Assembly (NCBI GenBank): GCA_900757795.1
Contig: CAAEPE010000044.1
Coordinates: forward strand, 1 to 64,000
DNA length: 64,000 bases
Direction of reading: 5' to 3'
From: an uncultured Phascolarctobacterium sp.
GTDB taxonomy: Bacteria > Bacillota > Negativicutes > Acidaminococcales > Acidaminococcaceae
Position 1 is the first letter of the stretch; every line of letters starts with the position of its first letter. The translations under genes and the position numbers were made by a program. Under the pieces are notes generated by a model that ran no database searches, was not told the origin of the DNA, and was given only the letters and a program-made list of their open reading frames with translations. Below, one piece after another: positions 52,112 to 60,677 of this stretch.

Positions 52112-53311
52112 ATGGCAATGAAAGTAGATAGAGAAAAATGTATCGGCTGCGAAAGCTGCACAATGGTATGCCCCGTGGGCGCTATTACTATGGAAGACGG
52201 CAAAGCCTTAATTGATGCTGAAAAATGTATTTCCTGCGGTGCCTGTGTAGGCGAGTGCCCTGTAGAAGCTATAGCTCCGGAAGATGTAGCTCCTAAGGCT
52301 GACGGTACAGCTAATGAATGTAAGGATATTTGGGTTATTGCTGAACTTGATAAACGCGAAGCTCTGCCAGTAGTATATGAACTGATTGGCGCTGCTAACG
52401 GTTTGGCGCAAAAGGCCGGAGAAAAATGCTGCGCAGTTATTATCGGTAAAGACATTGCCGAACTGCCTGCTAAATTGATTGCCGGCGGCGCTGATAAGGT
52501 ATATGTTGTAGACAGCGAAAAATATGCTGATTATCATACCGAATTGTACACTGATGCAGTTTGTCAATTGGTAGAAACTTATAAACCATCTGCTTTAATG
52601 CTGCCTGCAACCGTTGACGGCCGCGACTTGGCTCCGCGTATTGCAGCCCGTCTGCGTACCGGCTTGTGCGCAGACTGCACTGCTATTGACATGACTGACG
52701 ATAAGCTGGTTGCTTGGACTCGTCCGGCATTGGGCGGCAATATTTATGCTACCATCGTTTGCGACGAAACTCGTCCGCAAATGGGTACCGTGCGTCCTAA
52801 GGTTTTCAAACCCTTGGAAATGGATGCCAGCCGTACAGGTGAGATAATCGAATTTGTTCCCCAAGATCGCGTAGAAAATAAAGTGGAAATTCTCAGCAAG
52901 GCTCCTAATATGGGCAGCAACGCTATTAAATTGGAGGATGCTATTGTTATTGCAGCCGGCGGCCGCGGTATGGGCAGCAAAGAAAACTTTGATAAGCTTG
53001 CAGAGTTGGCAGGCTTGTTTGAAAAAGGCGCCGTAGCAGGCTCCCGCGCTGTTATTGACGCAGGTTGGATGAGCCATTCCCAACAGGTTGGCCAATCCGG
53101 TAAGACTGTTACTCCGAATATTTATTTTGCCTGCGGTATCAGCGGCGCTGTACAGCATATTTCCGGCATGAAAGAATCCGACATTATTGTTGCCATCAAT
53201 AAAGACGCTTCTGCGCCTATTTTCTCCGTAGCACATTATGGTATTGTCGGTGATGTTAATGTTATTCTGCCTAAGCTGATTGAAAAAATTAAGGCTTATA
53301 AAGAACAATAA
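52112..53311 (+). CDS. etfA: Electron transfer flavoprotein alpha subunit with N-terminal ferredoxin domain
   Basis: A 399-residue EtfA. Residues 1-55 hold two [4Fe-4S] motifs (C10, C13, C16, C20 and C39, C42, C45, C49) ahead of a short linker. The rest is a standard EtfA/FixB with AAGGRGMGSKENFDKLAELA, AVIDAGWMSHSQQVGQSGKT, CGISGAVQHISGM and INKDASAPIFSVAHYGIVGD. Ferredoxin-fused EtfA occurs in electron-bifurcating complexes such as caffeyl-CoA reductase and lactate dehydrogenase systems of anaerobes. The dehydrogenase partner is not adjacent. Confidence 0.94.
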   Translation: MAMKVDREKCIGCESCTMVCPVGAITMEDGKALIDAEKCISCGACVGECPVEAIAPEDVAPKADGTANECKDIWVIAELDKREALPVVYELIGAANGLAQKAGEKCCAVIIGKDIAELPAKLIAGGADKVYVVDSEKYADYHTELYTDAVCQLVETYKPSALMLPATVDGRDLAPRIAARLRTGLCADCTAIDMTDDKLVAWTRPALGGNIYATIVCDETRPQMGTVRPKVFKPLEMDASRTGEIIEFVPQDRVENKVEILSKAPNMGSNAIKLEDAIVIAAGGRGMGSKENFDKLAELAGLFEKGAVAGSRAVIDAGWMSHSQQVGQSGKTVTPNIYFACGISGAVQHISGMKESDIIVAINKDASAPIFSVAHYGIVGDVNVILPKLIEKIKAYKEQ

Positions 53312-53329
53312 AAAATACTGATTTCTTTT

Positions 53330-53364
53330 GCTAGAGGCGTTCTATGTCATAGAATGCCTCTAGC
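53330..53364 (+). terminator. Stem-loop after etfA, probable terminator
   Basis: GCTAGAGGCGTTCTAT and ATAGAATGCCTCTAGC pair over 16 bp (one G-U) with a 3-nt loop. The trailing T run is weak (TTGTT). Confidence 0.7.
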
Positions 53365-53428
53365 TTGTTAAATAAGCAAATAGATAAAATATTGTTTCAA
53401 TTTTAAATAATCCTATAGGAGTTTTACT

Positions 53429-53623
53429 ATGTGGAAGGTATTGTATATAGCTCCCAACGAAGCTCAAGCACAAAGATTGCAGCAGCTTCTTGCCGACAAC
53501 GGTTTTTTGGTAAAAGTAAAAAGCGCTGGCAGTAAGCATAATAAAGCTTTTGAAATTTGCGTACCTGTCTCGGAGGCAGAAGACGCTTATGAGGTTCTGT
53601 GTGAAAATAAATTTCAGTACTGA
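53429..53623 (+). CDS. Small protein upstream of pyruvate kinase
   Basis: A 64-residue protein opening MWKVLYIAPNEAQAQRLQQL and containing VKVKSAGSKHNKAFEICVPV. It has a beta-alpha-beta pattern like the DUF2007-type small domains and is seen, as I recall, next to pfkA/pyk genes in related anaerobes. ATAGGAG lies ahead of the ATG and pyk follows after 14 nt, so it is co-transcribed with glycolysis genes. Function unknown. Confidence 0.8.
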   Translation: MWKVLYIAPNEAQAQRLQQLLADNGFLVKVKSAGSKHNKAFEICVPVSEAEDAYEVLCENKFQY

Positions 53624-53637
53624 GGGGGTCGGTTCTG

Positions 53638-55389
53638 ATGAAAAAAACTAAAATAATTTGTACCATGGGTCCGACTACGGATAATGTGGAGCTGCTGCAA
53701 AAAATGATGCAGGCCGGTATGGATTTAGCTCGCTTTAACTTTTCCCATGGCAGTCATGAAGATCATGCTATGCGTTTAAATTTAGTGCGGCAGGCAGCAG
53801 CTAAGGCTGGCAAAGTAATCGCTACTATTGCCGATACTAAAGGCCCGGAAATGCGTTTAGGGTTGTTTGCTGATAATAAGGTGCTGCTGGCAGAGGGCGA
53901 CGAATTTACGCTGACTACGGAGGAATATTTAGGCGACCGGCATAAGGCGCATGTTAATTATGCCGGATTGCCGGAAGAACTGCAAATTGGCAGCAGTATT
54001 TTATTGGCTGATGGATTACTGTCGCTAAAAGTTACGGCTATTGACGGCTGTGAAATTCATACAGTTGTTGTCAACGGCGGCGAGCTTAGCTCCCGTAAGC
54101 GTGTAGCTTGCCCGGGTATAGAATTAAAGCTGCCTTTTTTGTCCGAACAGGATAAGAGCGACATTCTTTTTGCCGCTAGTCTGGACATGGATTATGTGGC
54201 TGCTTCTTTCGTACAAAAGGCAGACGACGTAATTGCCATTCGTAAGGTTTTGGAAGCCGCAGGTTATAGCATGGGCATTATTTCCAAAATTGAAAATGAA
54301 GCAGGCGTAAAAAATATTGAAGAAATCATCAATGTTTCTGATGGTATCATGGTGGCCCGTGGTGACTTAGGCGTAGAAATTCCTACTGAAGATGTACCAA
54401 TTGTGCAAAAAGAAATTATTTCCCGCTGCAATAAGGCAGGCAAGCCGGTTATCACAGCTACACAAATGCTGGAAAGCATGATTAATAGTTATCGTGCAAC
54501 TCGTGCAGAAGCCAGCGACGTAGCCAATTCGATTATTGATGGTACTGATGTTATTATGCTAAGCGGCGAAACTGCTTCAGGACAATATCCGTTAGAGGCA
54601 GTGCAGACCATGGCGAAAATTGCTAAACGCACGGAGGAATCATTAGATTATATTGCTCTGTTCCGCAAAAAGGGTATCAGCGAGAGAATTCATTCCACAG
54701 ATGCTATCAGCCATGCGACCGTGCAGATTGCACAAGAAATTCGTGCCAATGCTATTTTGACTATTACTGAATCTGGTTTTACAGCTAGAATGATAGCTAA
54801 ATATAAGCCTTGGTCACAGGTAGTGGCTGTATCGCGTTTAGACAAAACAGTTAGAGCTATGCAGTTATATTGGGGAGTAGAACCTATTTTGGGGCCATAC
54901 TCTACCAATACTGATGAAATGATTGAACTGTGCCTGCAATGCGCGCTGCACAATAAAGCTATCAGCGATGGTTCTTCTGTTGTAATTACGGCAGGCGTGC
55001 CTATTGGCACTCCGGGAAGTACAAATTTGATTAAGGTGGTTACTGTGGGTAATAAGCTAATCAGCGGCACAGGTATTGGGCGCAAGGCTGTAACCGGCAG
55101 ATTGTGCGTATGCCGCGATACCAGTGATTTTGTAAATAAGCTGCAAAAAGGCGATATTTTGGTAGTAGATGTGCTCAATGACGAATATGTTCCGGCTGCT
55201 TCCGGTAAAGCGGCTGCTATTATTGCGGAAGAGGGAGGACTGACTTCTTCCACTGCTATTGTAGGTATTACCTGCGGCCTGCCGGTTATTGTAGGTGCTG
55301 CCGGTGCGGTTAACACCATGCCTGACGGTATTTTGGTAACGGTTGACCCGGTAAGCGGTGATGTCTACGAGGGTGATATTAACATTTAA
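53638..55389 (+). CDS. pyk: Pyruvate kinase with C-terminal PEP-utilizer domain
   Basis: A 583-residue pyruvate kinase. MKKTKIICTMGPTTDNVELL, MDLARFNFSHGSHEDH, ADTKGPEMRLG, IISKIENEAGVKNIEEI, the MVARGDLGVEIPTEDVP signature and TATQMLESM are all present. Residues about 475-583 form the extra PEP-utilizing (phosphohistidine-like) domain found in Bacillus-type enzymes, with GGLTSSTAIVGITCGLPVIV (the usual catalytic His is replaced by Ser/Thr). GAGGGGG precedes the ATG. Confidence 0.95.
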   Translation: MKKTKIICTMGPTTDNVELLQKMMQAGMDLARFNFSHGSHEDHAMRLNLVRQAAAKAGKVIATIADTKGPEMRLGLFADNKVLLAEGDEFTLTTEEYLGDRHKAHVNYAGLPEELQIGSSILLADGLLSLKVTAIDGCEIHTVVVNGGELSSRKRVACPGIELKLPFLSEQDKSDILFAASLDMDYVAASFVQKADDVIAIRKVLEAAGYSMGIISKIENEAGVKNIEEIINVSDGIMVARGDLGVEIPTEDVPIVQKEIISRCNKAGKPVITATQMLESMINSYRATRAEASDVANSIIDGTDVIMLSGETASGQYPLEAVQTMAKIAKRTEESLDYIALFRKKGISERIHSTDAISHATVQIAQEIRANAILTITESGFTARMIAKYKPWSQVVAVSRLDKTVRAMQLYWGVEPILGPYSTNTDEMIELCLQCALHNKAISDGSSVVITAGVPIGTPGSTNLIKVVTVGNKLISGTGIGRKAVTGRLCVCRDTSDFVNKLQKGDILVVDVLNDEYVPAASGKAAAIIAEEGGLTSSTAIVGITCGLPVIVGAAGAVNTMPDGILVTVDPVSGDVYEGDINI

Positions 55390-55416
55390 GCTGCCATTAT
55401 AGGGAAAGGAGACACT

Positions 55417-56442
55417 ATGGAAGAAAAAAATGCTGTTTGTGTAGAAAGTTCTATAAGTGCCTCTAATTTTTCAGTGGACAGAGAAGTGGTTTTGCTAACC
55501 TGTTTGGCAGTGCGTCAGAATAGGGAGGAAAATGCTAAGCAAGGATTTACCTTTTTGCTGAAGAGCTTGCAGGAGGCAGCAGATGATGACGCAAAAATTT
55601 GTGTTTTGAAACAGGTTGAAACTTGCCTTTTGGCTGCTGTTAGACGTAAAAATACACAGCTTGCTCAAGGCTGGGTGGCAGATGCAGAACTGTTTTTAAT
55701 TTCTTTAATGCAGCAAAAAGAGCTCATGCAGCAGACAGCGGAATTTTGGCTTTCCCTGACTTTTGCCGTTTGCGATAAAAAATTAGTTGCTTTACAGCCT
55801 ATTATACAGAAGTTGTTGCGTGCTTGGGTGCGTAGCAATAGTGAATCTGAGTCGCATCTTTATAGCAAGCTGCTGAGTGAAATTCTTAGCTTGGCTGCTC
55901 GTATGGCGCGAAGAGATTGGCAGGAAGAAAAGCATTTTTTATTGCGGCAAGTATTGTGGTGTGCTGTGCGTTTTCAGAGCTTGGTTCAATGGCAAATGCT
56001 GTTAACACAGTTTGCTCTGCATTTTGTGGTTTATGTTCGCTGGGATGGATTTCATAAAGCTTGCTTTGCCTATCCGGAGCTTGTTGAGCTGTATCTTATT
56101 ATGCTGTGCAGAGCCGGAAAAACAGGTTTAAGCGCAACAATGCAAGCGGCTTATCTGCAAATTGCTTTGCGTAATATGCGTGATTTAGTGGCCAATGCTT
56201 CTCGCTGCGCTATGCAGGATGATATGGAGATTTTTCGGCAATGGTACCAATTTTTTTGGCAGCTGGCAGGTGATAATTCTAGGCGTAAGGGAAGATTGCT
56301 CTTGCTATTGCAGCTGGCCATAAAATATTGGTTGGGTACGCGGCCTAAAACCGGTAGAAAGCAAGTGCGTTTTTTAGAGGATTTACTTAATCCCAATCTA
56401 ATTAAAGAGCCTTACGAAACTTTGCTGCAAAATATAATTTAA
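55417..56442 (+). CDS. Hypothetical helical protein
   Basis: A 341-residue protein I do not recognise. It is almost wholly alpha-helical, rich in Leu, Gln, Trp and Arg, without signal peptide or clear membrane helices; a tandem helical-repeat (TPR- or HEAT-like) fold would fit the regular spacing. Segments such as VLLTCLAVRQNREENAKQGF and WQEEKHFLLRQVLWCAVRFQ show the pattern. GGAAAGGAG lies ahead of the ATG, 27 nt after pyk, and the next unknown gene follows after 19 nt. Confidence 0.7.
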   Translation: MEEKNAVCVESSISASNFSVDREVVLLTCLAVRQNREENAKQGFTFLLKSLQEAADDDAKICVLKQVETCLLAAVRRKNTQLAQGWVADAELFLISLMQQKELMQQTAEFWLSLTFAVCDKKLVALQPIIQKLLRAWVRSNSESESHLYSKLLSEILSLAARMARRDWQEEKHFLLRQVLWCAVRFQSLVQWQMLLTQFALHFVVYVRWDGFHKACFAYPELVELYLIMLCRAGKTGLSATMQAAYLQIALRNMRDLVANASRCAMQDDMEIFRQWYQFFWQLAGDNSRRKGRLLLLLQLAIKYWLGTRPKTGRKQVRFLEDLLNPNLIKEPYETLLQNII

Positions 56443-56461
56443 AAATAAAGGAAACATTTCC

Positions 56462-56863
56462 ATGGAATATAATCTTATACAGAAAAAAGCAGTGCAGGAA
56501 TTGCAGGAAAATTGTACAGAAGAATATTTATGGAAATGTATAATTACGTTTCAGGGATATCCTTTCTATACCAGTTCCGGACTGCCATTTACTTATACTT
56601 TAAAAATAGGCAGAAAAGGTGAGTTTACCAAGGAATTATTTATTGACCGTCGTGAAAGCAGCAAGTCATTGGCATGGAGTTCTGTGCGCCTGGCTTTTGA
56701 ACAAGCAATTATTAGGAGGGGAACTGTGTTTGCCCGGCCTAAGGAAATTGCTGACGTTCGCGGTATAAGCTACAGTTACAGTCTGCTTTGGCGTTTTGGC
56801 ATTATTGCTGTTCCGGAAAAAGTAGCCAGCAAGCTGCAAGGAAGCAGTGACAAGGTTGTGTAG
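56462..56863 (+). CDS. Conserved hypothetical protein (133 aa)
   Basis: A soluble alpha/beta protein with QGYPFYTSSGLPFTYTLK, GRKGEFTKELFIDRRESSKS and SSVRLAFEQAIIRRGTVFAR, followed by DVRGISYSYSLLWRFGII. Similar proteins occur in many Firmicutes as uncharacterised genes. A role in nucleic-acid binding is possible from the basic residues but not shown. It ends the pyk transcription unit; a bidirectional terminator follows. Confidence 0.75.
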   Translation: MEYNLIQKKAVQELQENCTEEYLWKCIITFQGYPFYTSSGLPFTYTLKIGRKGEFTKELFIDRRESSKSLAWSSVRLAFEQAIIRRGTVFARPKEIADVRGISYSYSLLWRFGIIAVPEKVASKLQGSSDKVV

Positions 56864-56894
56864 GGATCCTTGCTATAAAAATTTTTTATAAATA

Positions 56895-56936
56895 AAAATG
56901 GCTTTACTCCTTTGATAATCTGGAGTAAAGCCGTTT
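56895..56936. terminator. Bidirectional terminator
   Basis: GGCTTTACTCC and GGAGTAAAGCC pair perfectly over 11 bp around an 11-nt loop, flanked by AAAAAT and GTTTAAT, between convergent genes. Confidence 0.88.
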
Positions 56937-56949
56937 AATATTTTAGAAA

Positions 56950-58020
56950 TTATTTGCGATGATTTTTAACGTCTTGGTCAACAAATTCTTGTGTTGCAGG
57001 GTCAAATTCCATGCCGTTGTAAACAGTATTGATTTTTACTTTGCCTGCCAATAATTGCTGGCGCAGCTTTTCAACCTTGCGGGAAACTTTCTTAGGCACT
57101 TGTTTAGAAACAGCGAGACGTACCACATCTTCGTTTTCCAAGCCTATCATGCTGATGTTACCGGCTTGGAATTTGCCTTCGTTGAAATCTTTGGCGGCGT
57201 TATAAATAGCTACGCTGGAATCTGCAACTGCGGAACCAATGAAGATGGGGGAAACAGTGGTCCAGTCGATAACATTACCGATTTCTTTAACCTTGCCGTC
57301 AGTTGCGGCAATAGTATCGTTGACACCGAAACGGCCGCCGTTAAGCATAGTATAAATTACGTCGCAGCCAGCTTTGATTTCGCCCTCAGCAGCTTTGGCG
57401 TTGATGGTGTTGTCATCAAGATTGCCAGTGAAATGGGTAAAGAATTGCGCTTTTTTATTTGCTCTTTGTAAGCCGTCATAAAAAGCAGCGCGAGCCTGCA
57501 GACCGGGTTTAGGCCAAGCACCGGAGATGTGACCGACTTTATCAGTTTTGGTCATATAGCCAGCCAAAGCGCCTGCCAAAAAAGCAGATTGCTCTTGGTC
57601 TACCTTATAGCTGCTTACATTAGCGCTTTTTACATTACCTTGGATAACTACAAACTTAATTTCCGGAAATTCTTTACTGATGGTTTCGACAGGTGCGTTG
57701 CATTGACCGCCATGAGCAATAATCAGTTTGGGGCTTTCTTGCGCTAAATGGCGCAGCTCTTTAGTCAATACCTCTCTATTAGAAGTAGCGGAAACGTTGT
57801 AAACACATTTTACGCTGCTGGTTAGTTCTGTGGCGATGCGTTTATAACCGCGATAACCGGCTTCCATAAAGCCGTTGTCCTTGGCGTTACCGGGAAGCAT
57901 TACAGAAATTTCTGCTGTGCCGGAGAAATTTTCCGGAGTTTCAATATCAGAAGCTTCTGCCGGAAGCGTCAATAAAGCTGCTGCAAAAAAGGCAGCTAAA
58001 AAGTTTTTGTACATTTTCAT
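56950..58020 (-). CDS. BMP/PnrA-family periplasmic binding protein, orphan
   Basis: A protein of about 356 residues. The ATG at 58020 (AAGGAGG upstream on the minus strand) starts MKMYKNFLAAFFAAALLTLP, a signal peptide cut near AEA; there is no lipobox cysteine, unlike most BMP proteins. The mature domain has the family flow: SVMLPGNAKDNGFMEAGYRG, LIIAHGGQC, FVVIQGNVKSANVSSYK, QEQSAFLAGALAGYMTK and GCDVIYTMLNGG. Related proteins bind nucleosides. No ABC ATPase or permease genes are adjacent. Confidence 0.88.
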   Translation of the reverse strand: MKMYKNFLAAFFAAALLTLPAEASDIETPENFSGTAEISVMLPGNAKDNGFMEAGYRGYKRIATELTSSVKCVYNVSATSNREVLTKELRHLAQESPKLIIAHGGQCNAPVETISKEFPEIKFVVIQGNVKSANVSSYKVDQEQSAFLAGALAGYMTKTDKVGHISGAWPKPGLQARAAFYDGLQRANKKAQFFTHFTGNLDDNTINAKAAEGEIKAGCDVIYTMLNGGRFGVNDTIAATDGKVKEIGNVIDWTTVSPIFIGSAVADSSVAIYNAAKDFNEGKFQAGNISMIGLENEDVVRLAVSKQVPKKVSRKVEKLRQQLLAGKVKINTVYNGMEFDPATQEFVDQDVKNHRK

Positions 58021-58129
58021 GATAAACAACCTCCTTAGGTTTGTGATATTGATTTATTATATCATGTTTTGCTGTGTAGCTACTACAAATTTTGTAAAAA
58101 CCTACATCATTTTTTTCGTAAAAAATCTA

Positions 58130-58158
58130 TTGACAAAATTAGTATATCTCATTATAAT
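58130..58158 (+). promoter_or_regulatory. tRNA-Asn promoter
   Basis: Perfect consensus TTGACA (58130-58135), 17-bp spacer, TATAAT (58153-58158), 29 bp before the tRNA. Confidence 0.92.
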
Positions 58159-58187
58159 AGGCTTTGTTGATTAACAATATATTTTAT

Positions 58188-58263
58188 TCCCCGATAGTTC
58201 AGCCGGTAGAACACCTGACTGTTAATCAGGGCGTCGTAGGTTCGAGTCCTACTCGGGGAGCCA
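58188..58263 (+). tRNA. tRNA-Asn (anticodon GTT)
   Basis: Acceptor TCCCCGA pairs with TCGGGGA, discriminator G, and CCA is encoded (58261-58263). The anticodon stem CCTGA/TCAGG frames the loop CTGTTAA with anticodon GTT. The T arm GTAGG-TTCGAGT-CCTAC is standard. Confidence 0.97.
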
Positions 58264-58273
58264 GTAAAAATTG

Positions 58274-58302
58274 CGCTGTAGCTTAGGCTACAGCGTTTTT
58301 TT
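58274..58302 (+). terminator. tRNA-Asn terminator
   Basis: CGCTGTAGC-TTAG-GCTACAGCG forms a 9-bp stem, followed by seven T. Confidence 0.95.
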
Positions 58303-58400
58303 GTGATGCTATTGTACTGCTAAAATAAAACCTTGTCGCCAAAAAAATTAATCTATGCTATAATAAAAATATACATAAAATTGCGAAGGAGTTGTTTCCT

Positions 58401-59177
58401 ATGGAAGAAGCTGTATTGTATGCAGTAGAAAACGGTATTGCAACCATTACTATGAATAGACCCAAAAGCCTTAATTCTATGAATGACGGTTTGATTTTTG
58501 GTCTGCATGCTGCTTTGGATAAAGCCGAAGCTGATGCAGAGGTGCGCTGCATTGTATTGACTGGTGCGGGTAAGGCTTTTTGTGCAGGCGGCGATTTGAG
58601 CTATTTGAACGGTTTGGAAAGTATCGTTGCTAAAAAAGCCTTTATTGCAAAAGTAGGCGACGTGGCTAAACGCATTACAGTAATTGCTAAGCCTGTAATT
58701 GCGTGGGTTAACGGCGTTACTGCCGGTGCCGGCGTAAATTTAATGCTGGCCTGCGATTTAGTATATGCTTCTCATAAAGCGCGCTTTGGCGAAAGCTTTG
58801 CCAAAGTTGGTTTGATTCCCGATTGCGGCGGTTTATATTTCCTGCCAAGAGCTATTGGCCTGCACAAGGCTAAAGAGCTGATGTTTACCGGCGATTTGAT
58901 TGACGCTCCCACTGCTGAAAAGCTTGGTATGCTTAATGATGTTGTGGAAGAAGAATTTTTGCAGGATAAGGTTTATGAAATAGCTGCTCGTTTGGCTACC
59001 AGCGCACCGCTGGCTATTGGACTTACCAAAAAATATCTTAATGATACTGCTCTGTCTTTGGACGAAGTTTTGGCGCTGGAAGAAACTACGCAATCCTTGC
59101 TTATGGGTACAGAAGATTGCAAGGAAGGCATTGCTGCTTTCTATGAAAAAAGACCGCCTGTTTTTAAAGGTAAATAA
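58401..59177 (+). CDS. Enoyl-CoA hydratase/isomerase family protein
   Basis: A 258-residue crotonase-fold enzyme. The ATG at 58401 has AAGGAG upstream. TITMNRPKSLNSMNDGLIFG, the oxyanion-hole CAGGDLSYL and GVTAGAGVNLMLACDLVYAS, then FAKVGLIPDCGGLYFLPR (one catalytic acid, Asp, where hydratases have Glu) and C-terminal LTKKYLND are seen. Missing one of the two hydratase glutamates hints at an isomerase or other crotonase activity. Monocistronic; an own terminator follows. Confidence 0.88.
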   Translation: MEEAVLYAVENGIATITMNRPKSLNSMNDGLIFGLHAALDKAEADAEVRCIVLTGAGKAFCAGGDLSYLNGLESIVAKKAFIAKVGDVAKRITVIAKPVIAWVNGVTAGAGVNLMLACDLVYASHKARFGESFAKVGLIPDCGGLYFLPRAIGLHKAKELMFTGDLIDAPTAEKLGMLNDVVEEEFLQDKVYEIAARLATSAPLAIGLTKKYLNDTALSLDEVLALEETTQSLLMGTEDCKEGIAAFYEKRPPVFKGK

Positions 59178-59192
59178 TTTAACGTAATGTTT

Positions 59193-59237
59193 ACGGAATC
59201 GTCACATTAAAACCTGCGGCGGTTCCGTTTTCTTTTT
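59193..59237 (+). terminator. Terminator after the crotonase gene
   Basis: ACGGAATCG and CGGTTCCGT pair over 9 bp (one G-U) around an 18-nt loop, followed by TTTCTTTTT. Confidence 0.7.
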
Positions 59238-59265
59238 GACGAAAGAGTAGAGGATGTTGTATAAT
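59236..59265 (+). promoter_or_regulatory. Promoter of the M50 protease-scpAB-cmk operon
   Basis: TTGACG (59236-59241), 18-bp spacer, TATAAT (59260-59265). It begins on the tail of the preceding terminator. Confidence 0.75.
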
Positions 59266-59325
59266 TGTACTATTGAGTAAGTGATTTTTAATCTATGATT
59301 TTATTGTTATATTTTGGAGGGTATA

Positions 59326-59946
59326 ATGCTTGATTTAGCTTCAATGATTTATCGCATACCTGCGCTGCTATTTGCGATTTCAATTCATGAATATGCTCAC
59401 GCTCAATGTGCCGACAGTATGGGAGACCCTACGGCTAGATATATGGGACGCCTGACATTCAATCCTTTGGCACATTTAGATCCTATTGGTGCAATTTTGC
59501 TGGTAGTGGCAGGCTTTGGTTGGGCGAAAGGCGTACCTATTAACGTCAACAATTTTCGCAACCGCCGCGAGGGTATTTTGAAGGTTTCTTTCGCCGGTCC
59601 GGCAGCAAATTTATTTCTGTGCTTTGTAGCTGCTTTTTTAATGGCTTTTTTAAACCGCATGGGCATGATGAGCGAGGGAATTTACCGCTTTTTGTTTTGG
59701 CTTCAGTTGTATAATGTTTGGTTTGCGTTTTTCAATTTGATTCCCGTTCCGCCTTTGGATGGTTCACGTATTGTCAGCGAGCTATTGCCTGCTAAGCAGT
59801 CTTGGCAGTTTAATGATATCGTAGACCGTTACGGATTTTATATTTTGATTGCTTTAGTATTTACCGGCATTACCGGTATGATTATTAATCCTTTGGCTAA
59901 TGGTTATTTGTTCATTATCCAGCGGATTTTGTCCATTGTTTTTTAA
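59326..59946 (+). CDS. Site-2-protease-like M50 family membrane metalloprotease
   Basis: A 206-residue membrane protein of the small M50 group. Start at 59326 (GGAGGG upstream). The zinc motif HEYAH is at about 20-24 within LLFAISIHEYAHAQCADSMG, and the distal Asp lies in FNLIPVPPLDGSRIV. About five membrane helices; no PDZ domain. It heads the operon with scpA 8 nt downstream, an order common in Firmicutes. Substrate unknown. Confidence 0.9.
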   Translation: MLDLASMIYRIPALLFAISIHEYAHAQCADSMGDPTARYMGRLTFNPLAHLDPIGAILLVVAGFGWAKGVPINVNNFRNRREGILKVSFAGPAANLFLCFVAAFLMAFLNRMGMMSEGIYRFLFWLQLYNVWFAFFNLIPVPPLDGSRIVSELLPAKQSWQFNDIVDRYGFYILIALVFTGITGMIINPLANGYLFIIQRILSIVF

Positions 59947-59954
59947 GAACTGCT

Positions 59955-60677
59955 ATGAGCGATGTATCTTTAAAGCTAAATGCCTTTGAGGGGCCGCTTG
60001 ACCTTTTGATGCATTTAATAGAGAGCAATAAAATAGATATTTACGATATACCCATTGTGGAAATTACCGAGCAGTATATTGGTTACCTGCGAAATATGCA
60101 GGAGTTTGACATGGAATTGGCTAGTGAATTTTTGGTAATGGCGGCTACGCTTTTGCAGATAAAATCGCGTATGCTGCTGCCCAAAGAAGCCAAAGAGGAA
60201 GAAGAGGACGAGAAAGATCCACGCCAGCAACTGGTAGAGATGCTTGTAGAATATCGGCGTATTAAGCGTGCTGCGCAAAAACTGCGTTATTTAAAGGAAG
60301 AAGCAGATCGTTATGTGCAGCGCGAGCCTATGTTTGCTAATCTTGTGGAACGATATGTACCAAATTATCCCGTGCGGGAGCTTATGAAGGCTTTGGGAGC
60401 GGTTTTGCGAGATTCCAAAAGACCATTGGCTTATATCGAACCACAGGCTTTTAGCGTGCAGGAAAAAATGCAAGATATTTTACAGCGACTGCAAAGCTTT
60501 CCTGATGGCTTTATACTTAATGAGCTATTTCAATCGGGAAAGGCTGGCGAAAAAGTAGCAGCCTTTTTAGGCGTGTTAGAACTTTTAAAAATGGGCATAA
60601 TAACCATTAGCCAGCACACGGCTTTTGCGCCGATTTATATTTTTAGAAAACAGGGGGAAACAAGCCGTGTATCATAA
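59955..60677 (+). CDS. scpA: Segregation and condensation protein A
   Basis: A 240-residue ScpA kleisin bridging SMC heads. N-terminal LNAFEGPLDLLMHLIESNKIDIYDIPI and the LASEFLVMAATLLQIKSRMLLP helix are family hallmarks. The C-terminal winged helix carries AFLGVLELLKMGIITISQ. An acidic stretch (KEEEEDEKD) sits in between. Overlaps scpB. Confidence 0.95.
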   Translation: MSDVSLKLNAFEGPLDLLMHLIESNKIDIYDIPIVEITEQYIGYLRNMQEFDMELASEFLVMAATLLQIKSRMLLPKEAKEEEEDEKDPRQQLVEMLVEYRRIKRAAQKLRYLKEEADRYVQREPMFANLVERYVPNYPVRELMKALGAVLRDSKRPLAYIEPQAFSVQEKMQDILQRLQSFPDGFILNELFQSGKAGEKVAAFLGVLELLKMGIITISQHTAFAPIYIFRKQGETSRVS

